A stretch of DNA of 64,000 nucleotides from Knoellia sp. S7-12. Its GTDB lineage: Bacteria > Actinomycetota > Actinomycetes > Actinomycetales > Dermatophilaceae. The stretch is taken from assembly GCF_040518285.1 (NCBI RefSeq), contig NZ_CP155449.1, forward strand, positions 3,844,001 to 3,908,000, in the 5' to 3' direction. Positions 16,062 through 25,209 of this stretch are shown here, piece by piece. The notes under the pieces are model-generated. The model did no database searches and was not told the origin of the DNA. It saw only the letters and a program-made list of their open reading frames with translations. Within the stretch, counting starts at the first letter, position 1, and each line of letters begins with the position of its first letter. The translations under genes were made by a program, and so were the position numbers.

Positions 16062-18239
16062 TCACACCTCTTGCTGAGCACCGGCAGAGGTGACGACGAC
16101 GGGTATGCCGTTGAGCACGGCGTTGCCCGACACACCTTCGACTCGGGCCGGGTCGGTGAGGTCGTTCATGCTCACACCCGGGACGTCGATGGCGTGGGTC
16201 AGTCGCACACCGGGACGACGGTGGCCGTAGCCGTGTGGCAACGACACGACGCCCGGCATGACCTCGTCGCTGGACCGGACTTCCACCTGGAGCGACGAGA
16301 CCTCGGAGGTGACGGTGACGAGGTCACCATCGGTGACGCCGCGTGCCACGAGGTCATCGGGGTGCATGAGCAGCTGGTGGCGCGGCCGACCGCGGGTGAG
16401 GCGGGTCGTGTTGTGCATCCACGAGTTGTTGTCGCGCTGGTGGCGTCGGCCGATGAGGAGAAGGTCGTCGCTCGCTGCTGCCGCACGCAACTCCGGCAGG
16501 CGGGCGCGCAGCGCTGCCAGCCCCGCGGTGAGGACGGGTGGCGTGAGCGAGATTCGCTGGCCCTGCGTCCGCAGCCGCTCCGGGAAGCGTGGCTCCAGGG
16601 CTCCGAGGTCGACCCCACCCGGAGTGCGGGCCAGCCTGCGGACGGACAGTCCGCGGCGGCTCGTGCGGAGCAGGGCATCGATGGCGACGCGCGGCGACAT
16701 CCGCAACCGCACCTGCTGCCGCACGGGAAGCCGGCGACCCTGCCGACGAGCCAGCGCAAGCACGAGGTCGCGTGCGATCTCCCAGTCGTGGCGCTGATCA
16801 GCCCCGCGAGGGAAGAGCGCCGACGACCAGCGAGCAGTGTTGCGGACCGCGAGGGTGTGGAAGATGAGGTCGTAGTGGTCGCGTTCGAGCGGGCCGGTCG
16901 GCGGCAGGATGACGTGCGCGTGCCGGGTGGTTTCGTTGATGTAGGGGTCGATTGCGACGACCGCCTCCAGCTCCGTCAGGCGCTCGGCCAGACGAGACCC
17001 GGCCGGCGTGGAAGACACCGGGTTGCCGGCGATGGTGATGATGCCTCGGATGGCAGGTGTCGGCCCCTCCATCTCTTCGCCGAGCACCGAAACGGGCAGC
17101 TCGCCGCCGAACTCGGGCAGGCCGCGCACCGTCGACGTGGTCCGACCACGATGACCACGGCCGACGAGACCACGCTCGATGATGTCGATCGCCGGTGACG
17201 TGAACATCGTCCCGCCCGGCTGGTCGAGGTTGCCGGTGATCGCCATGAGGCACTGGATCGCCCACTGACACACCACCCCGAACTCCTGCGTCGAGACACC
17301 CATGCGTCCGTGGACCGCCGCTTCTCCGGCGGCGATGTCCCGGGCCAACTCGCGGATCGACTGTGCTGCAACACCGCTCACTGATTCAGCGAGGTCTGGG
17401 GTGAAGTCCGCGACCGCGATCCGCAACTCTTCGAGACCGTCGACATAGGCCGCGGGGCTGGCCAGTCCTTCGGCGAGCACAACGTGCACGAGGGCCAGAA
17501 GAACCACGGCGTCGGTCCCCGGTCGGACGAAGTGGTGCTCGTCCGCAACTGCCGCGGTCTCAGTGCGACGCGGGTCGAGGACGACGAGTCGCCCTCCGCG
17601 AGAACGCAGCTCACGCAGCCGGCCGGGGAAGTCGGGGACGGTCCACAGCGACCCGTTCGACGCCATCGGGTTCGTGCCGACGAGGACGAGCAGCCGAGTC
17701 CGGTCGATGTCGGGGACGGGCAGGAGGAACTGGTGGCCATACATCGCCCACGCCACGAAGTGATGCGGCAACTGGTCGACACTCGTGGCGCTGAAGACGT
17801 GCTTGCTGCCGAGCACTCGAGGGATGGCTGTGCCGTGGGTCAACGCGCCAAGGCTGTGGACGTTGGGGTTGCCCAGATACGTCGCGACGGCATCGCGGCC
17901 ATGTCGCTGCTGCACGCCCGCGAGCAGCTCGGCCGCTAACTCGATCGCTTCAGTCCACTCGATCTCGACCCAGTCATCACCGACCCGCTTGACCGGGCGA
18001 CGCAACCGGTCAGGATCGGTGTGGAGGTCCTGCAGGGCAATGCCTTTGGGGCAGATGTGCCCGCGCGAAAGTGGGTCATCCACATGCCCCTTGATGCTGA
18101 CGATCTCGGGACCGCGCACCTGGACCTCGAGTCCGCACGACGCCTCGCACAGGACACAGGTGATGTGCCGAACCACCGGCGCGTCCGTGCTTTCGGGGGG
18201 AATGGGTGACAAACGCACGGAGGAAGTCGGCGCGGACAT
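16062..18239 (-). CDS. Molybdopterin-dependent oxidoreductase, large subunit type
   Basis: A 725-residue protein of the formate dehydrogenase/nitrate reductase (DMSO reductase) superfamily. An N-terminal [4Fe-4S] motif has Cys28, Cys31, Cys35 and Cys63. The bis-MGD-binding regions follow, and a C-terminal molybdopterin dinucleotide-binding domain includes WMHNTTRLTRGRPRHQLLMHPDD. There is no twin-arginine signal, so it acts in the cytosol. No electron-transfer subunit is adjacent. The upstream crotonase gene ends 4 bases before, so the two are co-transcribed. It starts at 18239 just after a GAGGT; longer in-frame sequence overlaps the crotonase gene. The substrate is not predictable. Confidence 0.82.
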   Translation of the reverse strand: MSAPTSSVRLSPIPPESTDAPVVRHITCVLCEASCGLEVQVRGPEIVSIKGHVDDPLSRGHICPKGIALQDLHTDPDRLRRPVKRVGDDWVEIEWTEAIELAAELLAGVQQRHGRDAVATYLGNPNVHSLGALTHGTAIPRVLGSKHVFSATSVDQLPHHFVAWAMYGHQFLLPVPDIDRTRLLVLVGTNPMASNGSLWTVPDFPGRLRELRSRGGRLVVLDPRRTETAAVADEHHFVRPGTDAVVLLALVHVVLAEGLASPAAYVDGLEELRIAVADFTPDLAESVSGVAAQSIRELARDIAAGEAAVHGRMGVSTQEFGVVCQWAIQCLMAITGNLDQPGGTMFTSPAIDIIERGLVGRGHRGRTTSTVRGLPEFGGELPVSVLGEEMEGPTPAIRGIITIAGNPVSSTPAGSRLAERLTELEAVVAIDPYINETTRHAHVILPPTGPLERDHYDLIFHTLAVRNTARWSSALFPRGADQRHDWEIARDLVLALARRQGRRLPVRQQVRLRMSPRVAIDALLRTSRRGLSVRRLARTPGGVDLGALEPRFPERLRTQGQRISLTPPVLTAGLAALRARLPELRAAAASDDLLLIGRRHQRDNNSWMHNTTRLTRGRPRHQLLMHPDDLVARGVTDGDLVTVTSEVSSLQVEVRSSDEVMPGVVSLPHGYGHRRPGVRLTHAIDVPGVSMNDLTDPARVEGVSGNAVLNGIPVVVTSAGAQQEV

Positions 18240-18243
18240 GACC

Positions 18244-19056
18244 TCAGCCTCTCGGGTTGATTCCGGCGCGAGGCTTGTATGCCGGCGCCTCACGTTGCGT
18301 GTTCGCGCGTCGGGCTTCGACGGCGTTGGCGCCCATGAGGAGCCGGGCCTGCTCGAGCCGCTCCCACATGAAGGTGCGACGGTCACTCGCCGTCCACGTC
18401 CGGTTGAAGAGGCGCTTGGTCGCGGCCACGGAGTCCGGTGAGCGTTCGGAGATGGCGGACGCGAGAGCCAGCGCACCGGCATACGGATCGCTGTTCTCCT
18501 GCGTCGCAAGGCCGAGCCGGACCGCCTCGCTGCCCGACACGGTCTCGCCGGTCATGGTCAGGCGCTTCGCGACGTCCATGCCGACCTGCTGCGACAGCGA
18601 CTTGATGCCGCTCATGTCGGGGATGATCCCCCACTTGGCCTCGAGCACCGACCACTTCGCGTCAGGTGCGGTGACGCGGAAGTCGGCCGCGAGCGCGATC
18701 TGGACGCCGCCGCCGAGGCAGTGCCCCTGGACCGCCGCAATGACCGGAACGGGAAGTCGGCGCCACGCCCAGCACGCCTCCTGGAAGACGTTGGTGCCAC
18801 GCCACGGGCGAGGAGCGAAGGCCAGGGCGACCCGCTTCGGCTCGCGCAAGACGGTCCCGAAGTCGAGCCCGGCGCAGAACGCATCGCCCTCACCGGAGAG
18901 GATCACGGCCCGCAGGGTGCGGTCGGACCGCAGCCGCTGCGCAGTGGCGATGAGCTGCTCGAGGGTGTCGAGGGTGAGCGCGTTGAGCTTGTCGGGGCGG
19001 TTGAGAGCGACGTGCGCGACGCCGTGCTCGATGCGGGTGGTGACGAGTTCGCTCAT
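18244..19056 (-). CDS. Enoyl-CoA hydratase/isomerase (crotonase) family protein
   Basis: A 270-residue crotonase with the oxyanion-hole segments FCAGLDFG (about 61-68) and QGHCLGGGVQIALAADFR (about 109-126), and WSVLEAKWGIIPDMSG with a candidate catalytic Glu. Family members hydrate or isomerise enoyl-CoA. The neighbour downstream is a molybdopterin oxidoreductase and upstream an MFS transporter, all on the same strand and close together. The C-terminal proline-rich tail is not conserved. Confidence 0.87.
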   Translation of the reverse strand: MSELVTTRIEHGVAHVALNRPDKLNALTLDTLEQLIATAQRLRSDRTLRAVILSGEGDAFCAGLDFGTVLREPKRVALAFAPRPWRGTNVFQEACWAWRRLPVPVIAAVQGHCLGGGVQIALAADFRVTAPDAKWSVLEAKWGIIPDMSGIKSLSQQVGMDVAKRLTMTGETVSGSEAVRLGLATQENSDPYAGALALASAISERSPDSVAATKRLFNRTWTASDRRTFMWERLEQARLLMGANAVEARRANTQREAPAYKPRAGINPRG

Positions 19057-19086
19057 GCCCCGAACTCTAGGCCCGGGTCGAACGCG

Positions 19087-20274
19087 TCAGGCGGGCGCTG
19101 GCGTGGGGCGCGTATCAGAACGGTGCTTGCGCAGGCTCAGGGCAAGGACCCCGGCACCCAGGACGGACAGTCCGGCACCCACCCAGCTGGGAGCCGTGTA
19201 GCCATACCCGTTGGCGATGACGATGCCACCGAGCCAGGCCCCCAACGCATTGGCGGTGTTGAGCGCGGCGTGATTGCTTGCGGCGGCCAACGTCTGCGCC
19301 TGCCCGGCCACCTGCATGAGGCGGATCTGCAGGTTGACGACGAGGATTCCGGCGAGCACCGATGAGAGGAAGTAGAAGAAGATCGCGGTCGGCCACCACT
19401 GTGCGGTGAGGGCGAACGCGACGAGGTTGGCGCCCATGCCGACGCATCCGATGGTGATCGACCGCAGGACCGACCACTCCGCCAACCGTCCGGCGAGCGG
19501 GGTGCCGACGAGGCCGCCGATGCCGGATGCGAGCAGGAAGATCGGGACCACGCTGGCATCGAGGCCGGTGACCTCGGTGACCGTCGGCGCGATGTAGCTC
19601 GCCATCGCGAACATGCCGCCAAAACCGATGGCCCCGACGAGGAGGGTCAGCGCCACCTGGGTCGTCGCAAAACCCTTGAGCTCGCGCTTGATCGTGGACT
19701 CGAGGTTGCGCTCGATGTGTGGGATGTAGGCGACGAGCAGGCCGATGGTCACGACACCGAGCACGGCCACGAGCCAGTAGGCCGAACGCCAACCGTAGTT
19801 CTGACCGAGCCACGTCGCCCCCGGCACCCCCGCGACATTGGCGATCGGGATTCCGAGCATGACCCGGCTGACCGCGCGCCCGGCCTGCCCCTTGCGAGCC
19901 AGGTCCACAGCGACGAGTGCCGCGACACCAAAGAAGGCACCGTGCGGCATACCGGCAACGAAGCGAGCCACGAGAAGCCAGTCGTAGCCCGGAGCCAGCG
20001 CGGTCCCCACGTTGCCGATGACGAACGCGACGGTGAGCCCGATGAGGAGTGCCTTGCGCGGCCAAGTCGCCCCGAGCATCGCGAGGAGCGGGGCACCCAC
20101 GACGACGCCCGCGGCATACGCCGAGATGGTGTGGCCCGCCGTCGGGATCGAGACGGAGACGCCCTCGGCGATGTCGGGGAGCAGACCCATCGTGACGAAC
20201 TCGGTCGTGCCGATGGCGAAACCGCCGACGACCAGCGCGATCGTGGCGAGCAGGGCATGACGAGGAGGAGGCAC
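19087..20274 (-). CDS. MFS transporter, DHA1/AraJ-like
   Basis: A 395-residue transporter with about 12 hydrophobic helices and the conserved motif near helix 2-3 (LGATWPRKALLIGL). It resembles the AraJ/arabinose-efflux and drug-efflux group. The GTG at 20274 begins the first helix; longer forms start with a sequence of unlikely composition. It sits 73 bases from the divergent quinone reductase, so they may share a control region. The cargo is unknown. Confidence 0.8.
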   Translation of the reverse strand: MPPPRHALLATIALVVGGFAIGTTEFVTMGLLPDIAEGVSVSIPTAGHTISAYAAGVVVGAPLLAMLGATWPRKALLIGLTVAFVIGNVGTALAPGYDWLLVARFVAGMPHGAFFGVAALVAVDLARKGQAGRAVSRVMLGIPIANVAGVPGATWLGQNYGWRSAYWLVAVLGVVTIGLLVAYIPHIERNLESTIKRELKGFATTQVALTLLVGAIGFGGMFAMASYIAPTVTEVTGLDASVVPIFLLASGIGGLVGTPLAGRLAEWSVLRSITIGCVGMGANLVAFALTAQWWPTAIFFYFLSSVLAGILVVNLQIRLMQVAGQAQTLAAASNHAALNTANALGAWLGGIVIANGYGYTAPSWVGAGLSVLGAGVLALSLRKHRSDTRPTPAPA

Positions 20275-20347
20275 GGATATCCAAGATACGGAGGTCCCGA
20301 GACATTCCCACATCCGCCCACGCGACCCCGCTCCTAGGATCACTGTC

Positions 20348-21316
20348 ATGCGCGCAGCCCAGGTGACCCGACTCGACGGACCCGACGCCGTGGAGGTCGT
20401 CGACGTCCCCGCCCCCGACGTGCCGGCAGGGCAGGTGCTCATCGACGTGGCGGCGGCAGGCGTCTCCTTCCCGGACGTGTTGCTGAGCCGCGGTGATTAC
20501 CAGATGAAGCCGCCACCCCCGTTCATCCCGGGCGCCGAGGTCGCCGGCGTCGTGCGAACGGCACCCGCCGGCAGCGGGCTCTCCGTCGGTGATCGCGTGG
20601 CGGCGTTCCCGTTCCTCGGCGGATTCGCGGAGCAGGTCGCGTGTGACCCCTCGTTCGTGTTCCCGCTCCCCGACCGGGTGTCCTTCGAGCAGGGTGCGGC
20701 GCTGCCGATGAACTACCTCACCTGCTACTTCGCGCTCCGTCAGCGTGGCCGCCTCGTCGAGGGCGAGAAGGTCCTGGTCCACGGCGCCGCCGGTGGCATC
20801 GGCACCGCTGCGGTCCAGCTCGCCAAGGCGTGGGGAGCAACCGTGTATGCCGTGGTCTCCGATGACGCGAAGGCTGGCGTTGCGCGCGAGGCCGGGGCCG
20901 ACGAAGTCGTCCTGGCCGAGGGCTTCAAGGACTCCATCGCCGACCTCACGTCAGGTCACGGCGTCGACATCGTCGTGGACCCGGTCGGCGGCGACCGCTT
21001 CACCGACTCCCTCCGCTCGCTGGCCCCTCTGGGGCGGCTGCTCGTCATCGGCTTCACCGCGGGGTCGATCCCCGAGGTCAAGGTCAATCGGTTGCTGCTC
21101 AACAACATTGATGTCGTGGGAGTCGGATGGGGCGCGTTCTGGATGGGGCGCCCGGGCTTCCTCCGCAAGCAGTGGGACGACCTCGTGCCGCTGCTCGAGG
21201 CGGGCCAACTCGACCCGGTCATCGGGATGGTGCGTTCCCTCGACGAGGTGGGTGCTGCCCTGCGCGACATCGACGAGCGCCGAGCCACCGGCAAGATCCT
21301 CCTCACGATCGACTGA
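20348..21316 (+). CDS. NADPH:quinone oxidoreductase / zinc-free medium-chain reductase
   Basis: A 322-residue medium-chain dehydrogenase/reductase without zinc ligands, with the nucleotide-binding motif GAAGGIGTAAVQLAKAWGA (about 142-160). It belongs to the QOR group that reduces quinones or enones with NADPH. A long inverted repeat starts within its stop codon and likely ends transcription. Confidence 0.85.
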   Translation: MRAAQVTRLDGPDAVEVVDVPAPDVPAGQVLIDVAAAGVSFPDVLLSRGDYQMKPPPPFIPGAEVAGVVRTAPAGSGLSVGDRVAAFPFLGGFAEQVACDPSFVFPLPDRVSFEQGAALPMNYLTCYFALRQRGRLVEGEKVLVHGAAGGIGTAAVQLAKAWGATVYAVVSDDAKAGVAREAGADEVVLAEGFKDSIADLTSGHGVDIVVDPVGGDRFTDSLRSLAPLGRLLVIGFTAGSIPEVKVNRLLLNNIDVVGVGWGAFWMGRPGFLRKQWDDLVPLLEAGQLDPVIGMVRSLDEVGAALRDIDERRATGKILLTID

Positions 21317-21370
21317 TTGCGACTTCCGACAGTACGAGGGCAGCGAGCACTGTCGGAAGTCGCAATCAGT
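21312..21370. terminator. Bidirectional terminator with a 22-bp perfect stem
   Basis: Left arm 21312-21333 and right arm 21349-21370 are perfect inverted complements around a 15-base loop. The left arm contains the TGA stop of the quinone reductase. There is no T-tract, so it is an actinobacterial 'I-shaped' terminator; it lies between two convergent genes. Confidence 0.85.
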
Positions 21371-21385
21371 CGGAAAGAATTTCAG

Positions 21386-22570
21386 TCAGGGGCGGTCGAT
21401 CTCGGCGAACTTCGGCCGACCGATCTCGGGGTTCTGCTCGAGCCGGGCGAGATCGGTCGTGTTGCGCGAGATCGACACGAGCAGCTTGCCGTTCGCGAGC
21501 GGCACCTCCGGGTGGGCGAGAGGTGCGTAGGCGAACTCGTCCTTGCCGGTGAGGAACGGTGCCTCCAGCGCGGCGCTGCGTTTCCACGGCCCCACCGGGG
21601 ACGTCGACGTCCAGGTTGTGACCGTCGAACCGAGGTCGCCGTCCTTCTTGGACACCGCGACGAAGGCCCCGTCGATCTCGTCGACCGACAGCGTTTGGGA
21701 CACGCCCCCGACAGCAGGGATGACTGCAGCCGCCTGGTTGGGGTCGGCCTGCCACCCCCTGCCGTCCCAGAACTCCCACGTGGACTTGTCCTCCGCAGTC
21801 GCGAGGGCGGTGCGGGCGACACGGAGAGAGCGACCGAACGCCGTCCCCTTGGGCAGCTCCGTCCCGTAGACATAGAGGTGGTCGCCGGACACCATCGACG
21901 CCGAACCCCAGTTGATCTGGTTGGCGCTGTCGACGTCAGGTGTGAGCGGCAGGATCTCGTCGAGCTGCGGTGCCTTGCCGGGCTCGACGGTGAACGTCAC
22001 GGCATCGGAGCCGAGGTAGCGGAAGCCCCACACGTCGGCGCTGCTGCCCCGGCGGATCCGGCCGGTGAGGATGACGATCTTCTCGATGCCGCGGTCCTCG
22101 ACCACGGTCACCGACATCGGCCAGCGCACGACGCCCGGCTCCACGTCAGGGATGATCGGGCCTCGCGCCGTGGCCATGAGCTGGCTGAGGCACAGCCCCG
22201 AGGTGATGAGCATGGAGTTGGCGACCATGCCGGGTCCCACGCCGGTGCGACGGATCGTGTCACCAAAGATCCACACGATGCGCCCGTCCTGAAGACGCGC
22301 ACTTGCACCGATGTCGCCGGCCTGCCAGTAGGGCAGATCCGCTTCTGCCACAACGGCGTTCAGCTGCGTGACGGTGGGCCTAAGCGTGCCTTCTGCCGGA
22401 ACAGAGGGGCAGTCTACGGACATCGTGTATGCCGCCCGCTCGCCTTCCGCGGAACCGCTCGACTCGTCGTCCGAGTCGCCTCCGGGCAGGAACACGCACC
22501 CGCCGAGGAGCAGGGCGACGGAGGTGAGAGCGGCCACCGCGGCAGCCGCGGCATACCGAGGCCTTGTCAT
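21386..22570 (-). CDS. DUF4185-domain lipoprotein
   Basis: A 394-residue secreted lipoprotein: positively charged N terminus, hydrophobic helix and lipobox LLGGC at about 22-26. The body has beta-propeller-like blades (segments such as GRIVWIFGDT, DHLYVYGTELPKG, WEFWDGRGW) typical of DUF4185. Its function is unknown; the family is common in actinobacterial cell-envelope lipoproteins and may bind carbohydrate. It overlaps the stop of the YhgE/Pip gene (ATGA), so it is co-expressed with that membrane protein and controlled by the divergent TetR regulator. Confidence 0.8.
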   Translation of the reverse strand: MTRPRYAAAAAVAALTSVALLLGGCVFLPGGDSDDESSGSAEGERAAYTMSVDCPSVPAEGTLRPTVTQLNAVVAEADLPYWQAGDIGASARLQDGRIVWIFGDTIRRTGVGPGMVANSMLITSGLCLSQLMATARGPIIPDVEPGVVRWPMSVTVVEDRGIEKIVILTGRIRRGSSADVWGFRYLGSDAVTFTVEPGKAPQLDEILPLTPDVDSANQINWGSASMVSGDHLYVYGTELPKGTAFGRSLRVARTALATAEDKSTWEFWDGRGWQADPNQAAAVIPAVGGVSQTLSVDEIDGAFVAVSKKDGDLGSTVTTWTSTSPVGPWKRSAALEAPFLTGKDEFAYAPLAHPEVPLANGKLLVSISRNTTDLARLEQNPEIGRPKFAEIDRP

Positions 22571-24546
22571 GCCGTCACCGGTTCGGAGGTCGCGACGCGC
22601 AGGCGCAGGTGGACTCGCCGAGCCGCAGCGGTGGAGAGGAGCAGCGCTCCACCACCCCAGGCGAGCAGGACCGCGACGTCGACACCGAGGTGCAACCCCG
22701 GCCCGCCGTAGGCGAGCGCGCGGAGCCCGTCCACGGCATACGACATCGGGAGGACGTGGTGCAGCGCCTGCAGCGGACCGGGCAACGTCTCCCAGGGGAA
22801 CGTGCCGCCGGCGCTCACGAGCTGCAGCACCATGAGGATGAGCGCGATGAACTGGCCGCTGTCACCGAGGCGCGCCATGAGCCCGTGGATGATCGCCATG
22901 AAGCTCATTGACACGAGGATCATGAAGGCCAGCATCCACCACGGATGGGCGAGGTCGATGCCGACGGCGAAGCGGACGATGCCCCACGTGAGGACGGCCT
23001 GTCCGACGCCGATGACCGCGGGAGCGAGCCAGCCACCGAAGGCCACCGGGATGACGGCCCACCGGGTGGTGATCGCTTCCTCGACGAGCGGGCGGGCCCG
23101 GGTGAAGAGCGTGAATCCACCGATCCAGAGCGCAAGGGAGAGGAAGAAGGGTGCAAGGCCGGCGCCATAGGACCCGGCCTTCGCGATCGCCTCGGAGGTG
23201 ATTCCGACGGGGGCGCCGATGGTCTGGGCCACGGCCTTGCGTTGGTCGGCGGTCGGGTTGGGGATCTGCTTCACGCCCTTGGCGAGCGACGTGCTCAGCT
23301 TCGCGGCTCCGGTGTCGAGCTTGGCGAGTCCGTCATCGAGGGTCACCGCGCCTACCGCGAGCTTGTTGGCTCCGCCGAGAGCCTTCTGCTGACCGGTGTC
23401 GAGGCCCTCTGCTCCGGTCGCGAGCTTCTTGCTGCCTGCGGCTGCGGTGTCGATCGCCGTCTCGAGCTCGGTCGATGCCGACGCGAGCTGGGCGGCGCCG
23501 GTCGCAACCTGGTTGGCACCGTTCGAGAGCGTGGTGAGGTCCTTGGACGTCGACTGGAGAGTGCCATTGGCTTCGCTGATGGGTGTGCGCAGCCTGGCGG
23601 TCTCGGCGAGGACTGCCTGGATCTGCTCGTCGGTGAGTCCGGCCGTGGTCAGTCGCGAGGGCAGGGTCTTGTCGAAGGCGTCGAGGTCGCTCGTGAGCTT
23701 GGTGCCAGCGGTGGCGGCACGCTGCCCGGCAGCCGCGACCTTGGCGTTGCCGTCGGCGACCTGCTTGGCGCCCTCGGCGAGCTTCGTCGTCTGCCCGGGA
23801 AGGGCGTTGGTCTTGGTATCGAGCGTGGCGAGGCCGCTGCTGAGTTCCCCTGCCCCTGAGGCGAGTTGGGCTGCGCCGGCAGCGAGGTCCTCCTGCCCGG
23901 CAGCGAGCTCGTTGCTGCCCGAGCGGAGCTTGGTCGCACCGGCATGGGCGTCGTGGGCGACAGTGGCGAGCTGGGTGGAGCCCGTGGCCGCCTCGGTGAT
24001 CTGGGCGTGGATCGTGGAGAGCCCGCCGAGCATCTCGCTGGCGGCGGTCCGACTCACCTGCCCTGCGACCGAGACCTGGACCTGGTCGACGACGCGCTCG
24101 GCGATGGTGCCGGCGAGGTAGTTGGTGGCGTCGTTCGTCTCGACCTCGAGCATGGCTCGGCGAGGTGTGAAGTCAGCGCTCGACGCGAGGTCCTCCGAGA
24201 ACGTCGCGGGGACCGTGAGGACGAAGGCGTAGTCACCCTCGGCCAGCCCGCGCTTCGCCTGGGCGGCGTCGACCTCGCGCCAATCGAGATCGTGGGCCTT
24301 GAGCAGGGTCGAGGCCACCTCGTCACCCACCTGCAGCTTCTCGCCGTCGGCCAGCGTGGTCCCGCGGTCCTCGACGACGACCGCGGCCGGCAGCCCGTCG
24401 AGGTTGGCGTAGGGGTCCTTGTTGGCATAGAGGTACAGCCCGGCATAGAGGGACGGCACGACGAGCATCGCCACGAGCGCGACCTTGGCGAAGGTCGTGT
24501 CGGTGAGTCGGCGGAGCTCGGTCAGTGCGACGCGAAGGGCGGTCAT
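22567..24546 (-). CDS. YhgE/Pip family membrane protein (ABC-2-like transporter)
   Basis: A 659-residue protein with an N-terminal transmembrane segment (about 17-38), a large extracellular domain rich in repeated AAGAAQLASGA-like heptads (a coiled or solenoid stretch, about 190-430), and five or six C-terminal helices of ABC-2 type (about 455-640). These belong to the YhgE/Pip family; Pip was found as a phage-infection protein, and MmpL-like and type VII functions have been discussed. The ATG at 24546 follows the divergent operators. The lipoprotein gene overlaps downstream. Confidence 0.8.
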   Translation of the reverse strand: MTALRVALTELRRLTDTTFAKVALVAMLVVPSLYAGLYLYANKDPYANLDGLPAAVVVEDRGTTLADGEKLQVGDEVASTLLKAHDLDWREVDAAQAKRGLAEGDYAFVLTVPATFSEDLASSADFTPRRAMLEVETNDATNYLAGTIAERVVDQVQVSVAGQVSRTAASEMLGGLSTIHAQITEAATGSTQLATVAHDAHAGATKLRSGSNELAAGQEDLAAGAAQLASGAGELSSGLATLDTKTNALPGQTTKLAEGAKQVADGNAKVAAAGQRAATAGTKLTSDLDAFDKTLPSRLTTAGLTDEQIQAVLAETARLRTPISEANGTLQSTSKDLTTLSNGANQVATGAAQLASASTELETAIDTAAAGSKKLATGAEGLDTGQQKALGGANKLAVGAVTLDDGLAKLDTGAAKLSTSLAKGVKQIPNPTADQRKAVAQTIGAPVGITSEAIAKAGSYGAGLAPFFLSLALWIGGFTLFTRARPLVEEAITTRWAVIPVAFGGWLAPAVIGVGQAVLTWGIVRFAVGIDLAHPWWMLAFMILVSMSFMAIIHGLMARLGDSGQFIALILMVLQLVSAGGTFPWETLPGPLQALHHVLPMSYAVDGLRALAYGGPGLHLGVDVAVLLAWGGGALLLSTAAARRVHLRLRVATSEPVTA

Positions 24547-24587
24547 GGTGTTCCTCAGACGGTTGACGGTGATGTCCGTGCTGTTGT

Positions 24588-24624
24588 GGTACTTGTGCGT
24601 ACCATCTCGGTACGCTACCGTACC
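24588..24624. promoter_or_regulatory. Two tandem TetR operators, 16 bp each, 21 bp apart
   Basis: GGTACGCTACCGTACC (24609-24624) and GGTACTTGTGCGTACC (24588-24603) share GGTAC-N6-GTACC. Their 21-bp centre distance is two helical turns, so the same face of DNA is occupied. They sit between the divergent tetR (start 24628) and yhgE-like gene (start 24546), so TetR should repress both. Confidence 0.8.
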
Positions 24625-24627
24625 AGC

Positions 24628-25209
24628 ATGAGTTCTCCCGCCGCCACCCGTCTTCTCGACGCCCTCGGCGAGGCCGTGGTCAGCCAGGGCCTGGCGCGCA
24701 CGACGGTCGCCGACGTGGCGCGGATCGCGGGCACGAGCAAGCGCACCTTCTATGAGCACTTCGCCACCAAGCACGAGGCCTTCCTTGCCCTGTATGCCGC
24801 CCGCTCCGGCGATCTTCTCGCCGCGATCAGCGAGGTGGTCACCGATCCTTCGGCCCCGATCGGCGAACAGATCCGCGGTGGGGTGGAGGCCTATCTCGGC
24901 TTCCTCGCCGACAGCCCTGAGCTGGCTCGGGCCCACATGGTCGAGTCACACGCCCTCGGGGAGCTCGGGCTGCGCGCACGTCGTCAACTCATGGACCTGC
25001 ACGCGGCCTATCTGCGCGAACTCATCGACCGGTCTCGGACGCACCACCCCGACCTGCGTGCCCTGACCGAGACCGAGTCCATCGGCCTCGTCGCCGGCCT
25101 GACCGAGCTGACTCTGCGCACCGTGATGGATGATGAGCCGCTCGACGGAGCCGCTCACGTCAACGAGGCGGTCGACTTCATCACCGCCCTCGTGACCCCC
25201 CGCTCCTAA
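24628..25209 (+). CDS. TetR/AcrR family transcriptional regulator
   Basis: A 193-residue protein with an N-terminal TetR helix-turn-helix (TTVADVARIAGTSKRTFYEHF) and a helical ligand domain. It is divergent from the YhgE-like/lipoprotein operon with two operators between, the classic repressor arrangement. The inducer is unknown; such regulators usually respond to a substrate of the adjacent transporter. Stop overlaps the convergent dinB gene by 4 bases. Confidence 0.88.
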   Translation: MSSPAATRLLDALGEAVVSQGLARTTVADVARIAGTSKRTFYEHFATKHEAFLALYAARSGDLLAAISEVVTDPSAPIGEQIRGGVEAYLGFLADSPELARAHMVESHALGELGLRARRQLMDLHAAYLRELIDRSRTHHPDLRALTETESIGLVAGLTELTLRTVMDDEPLDGAAHVNEAVDFITALVTPRS

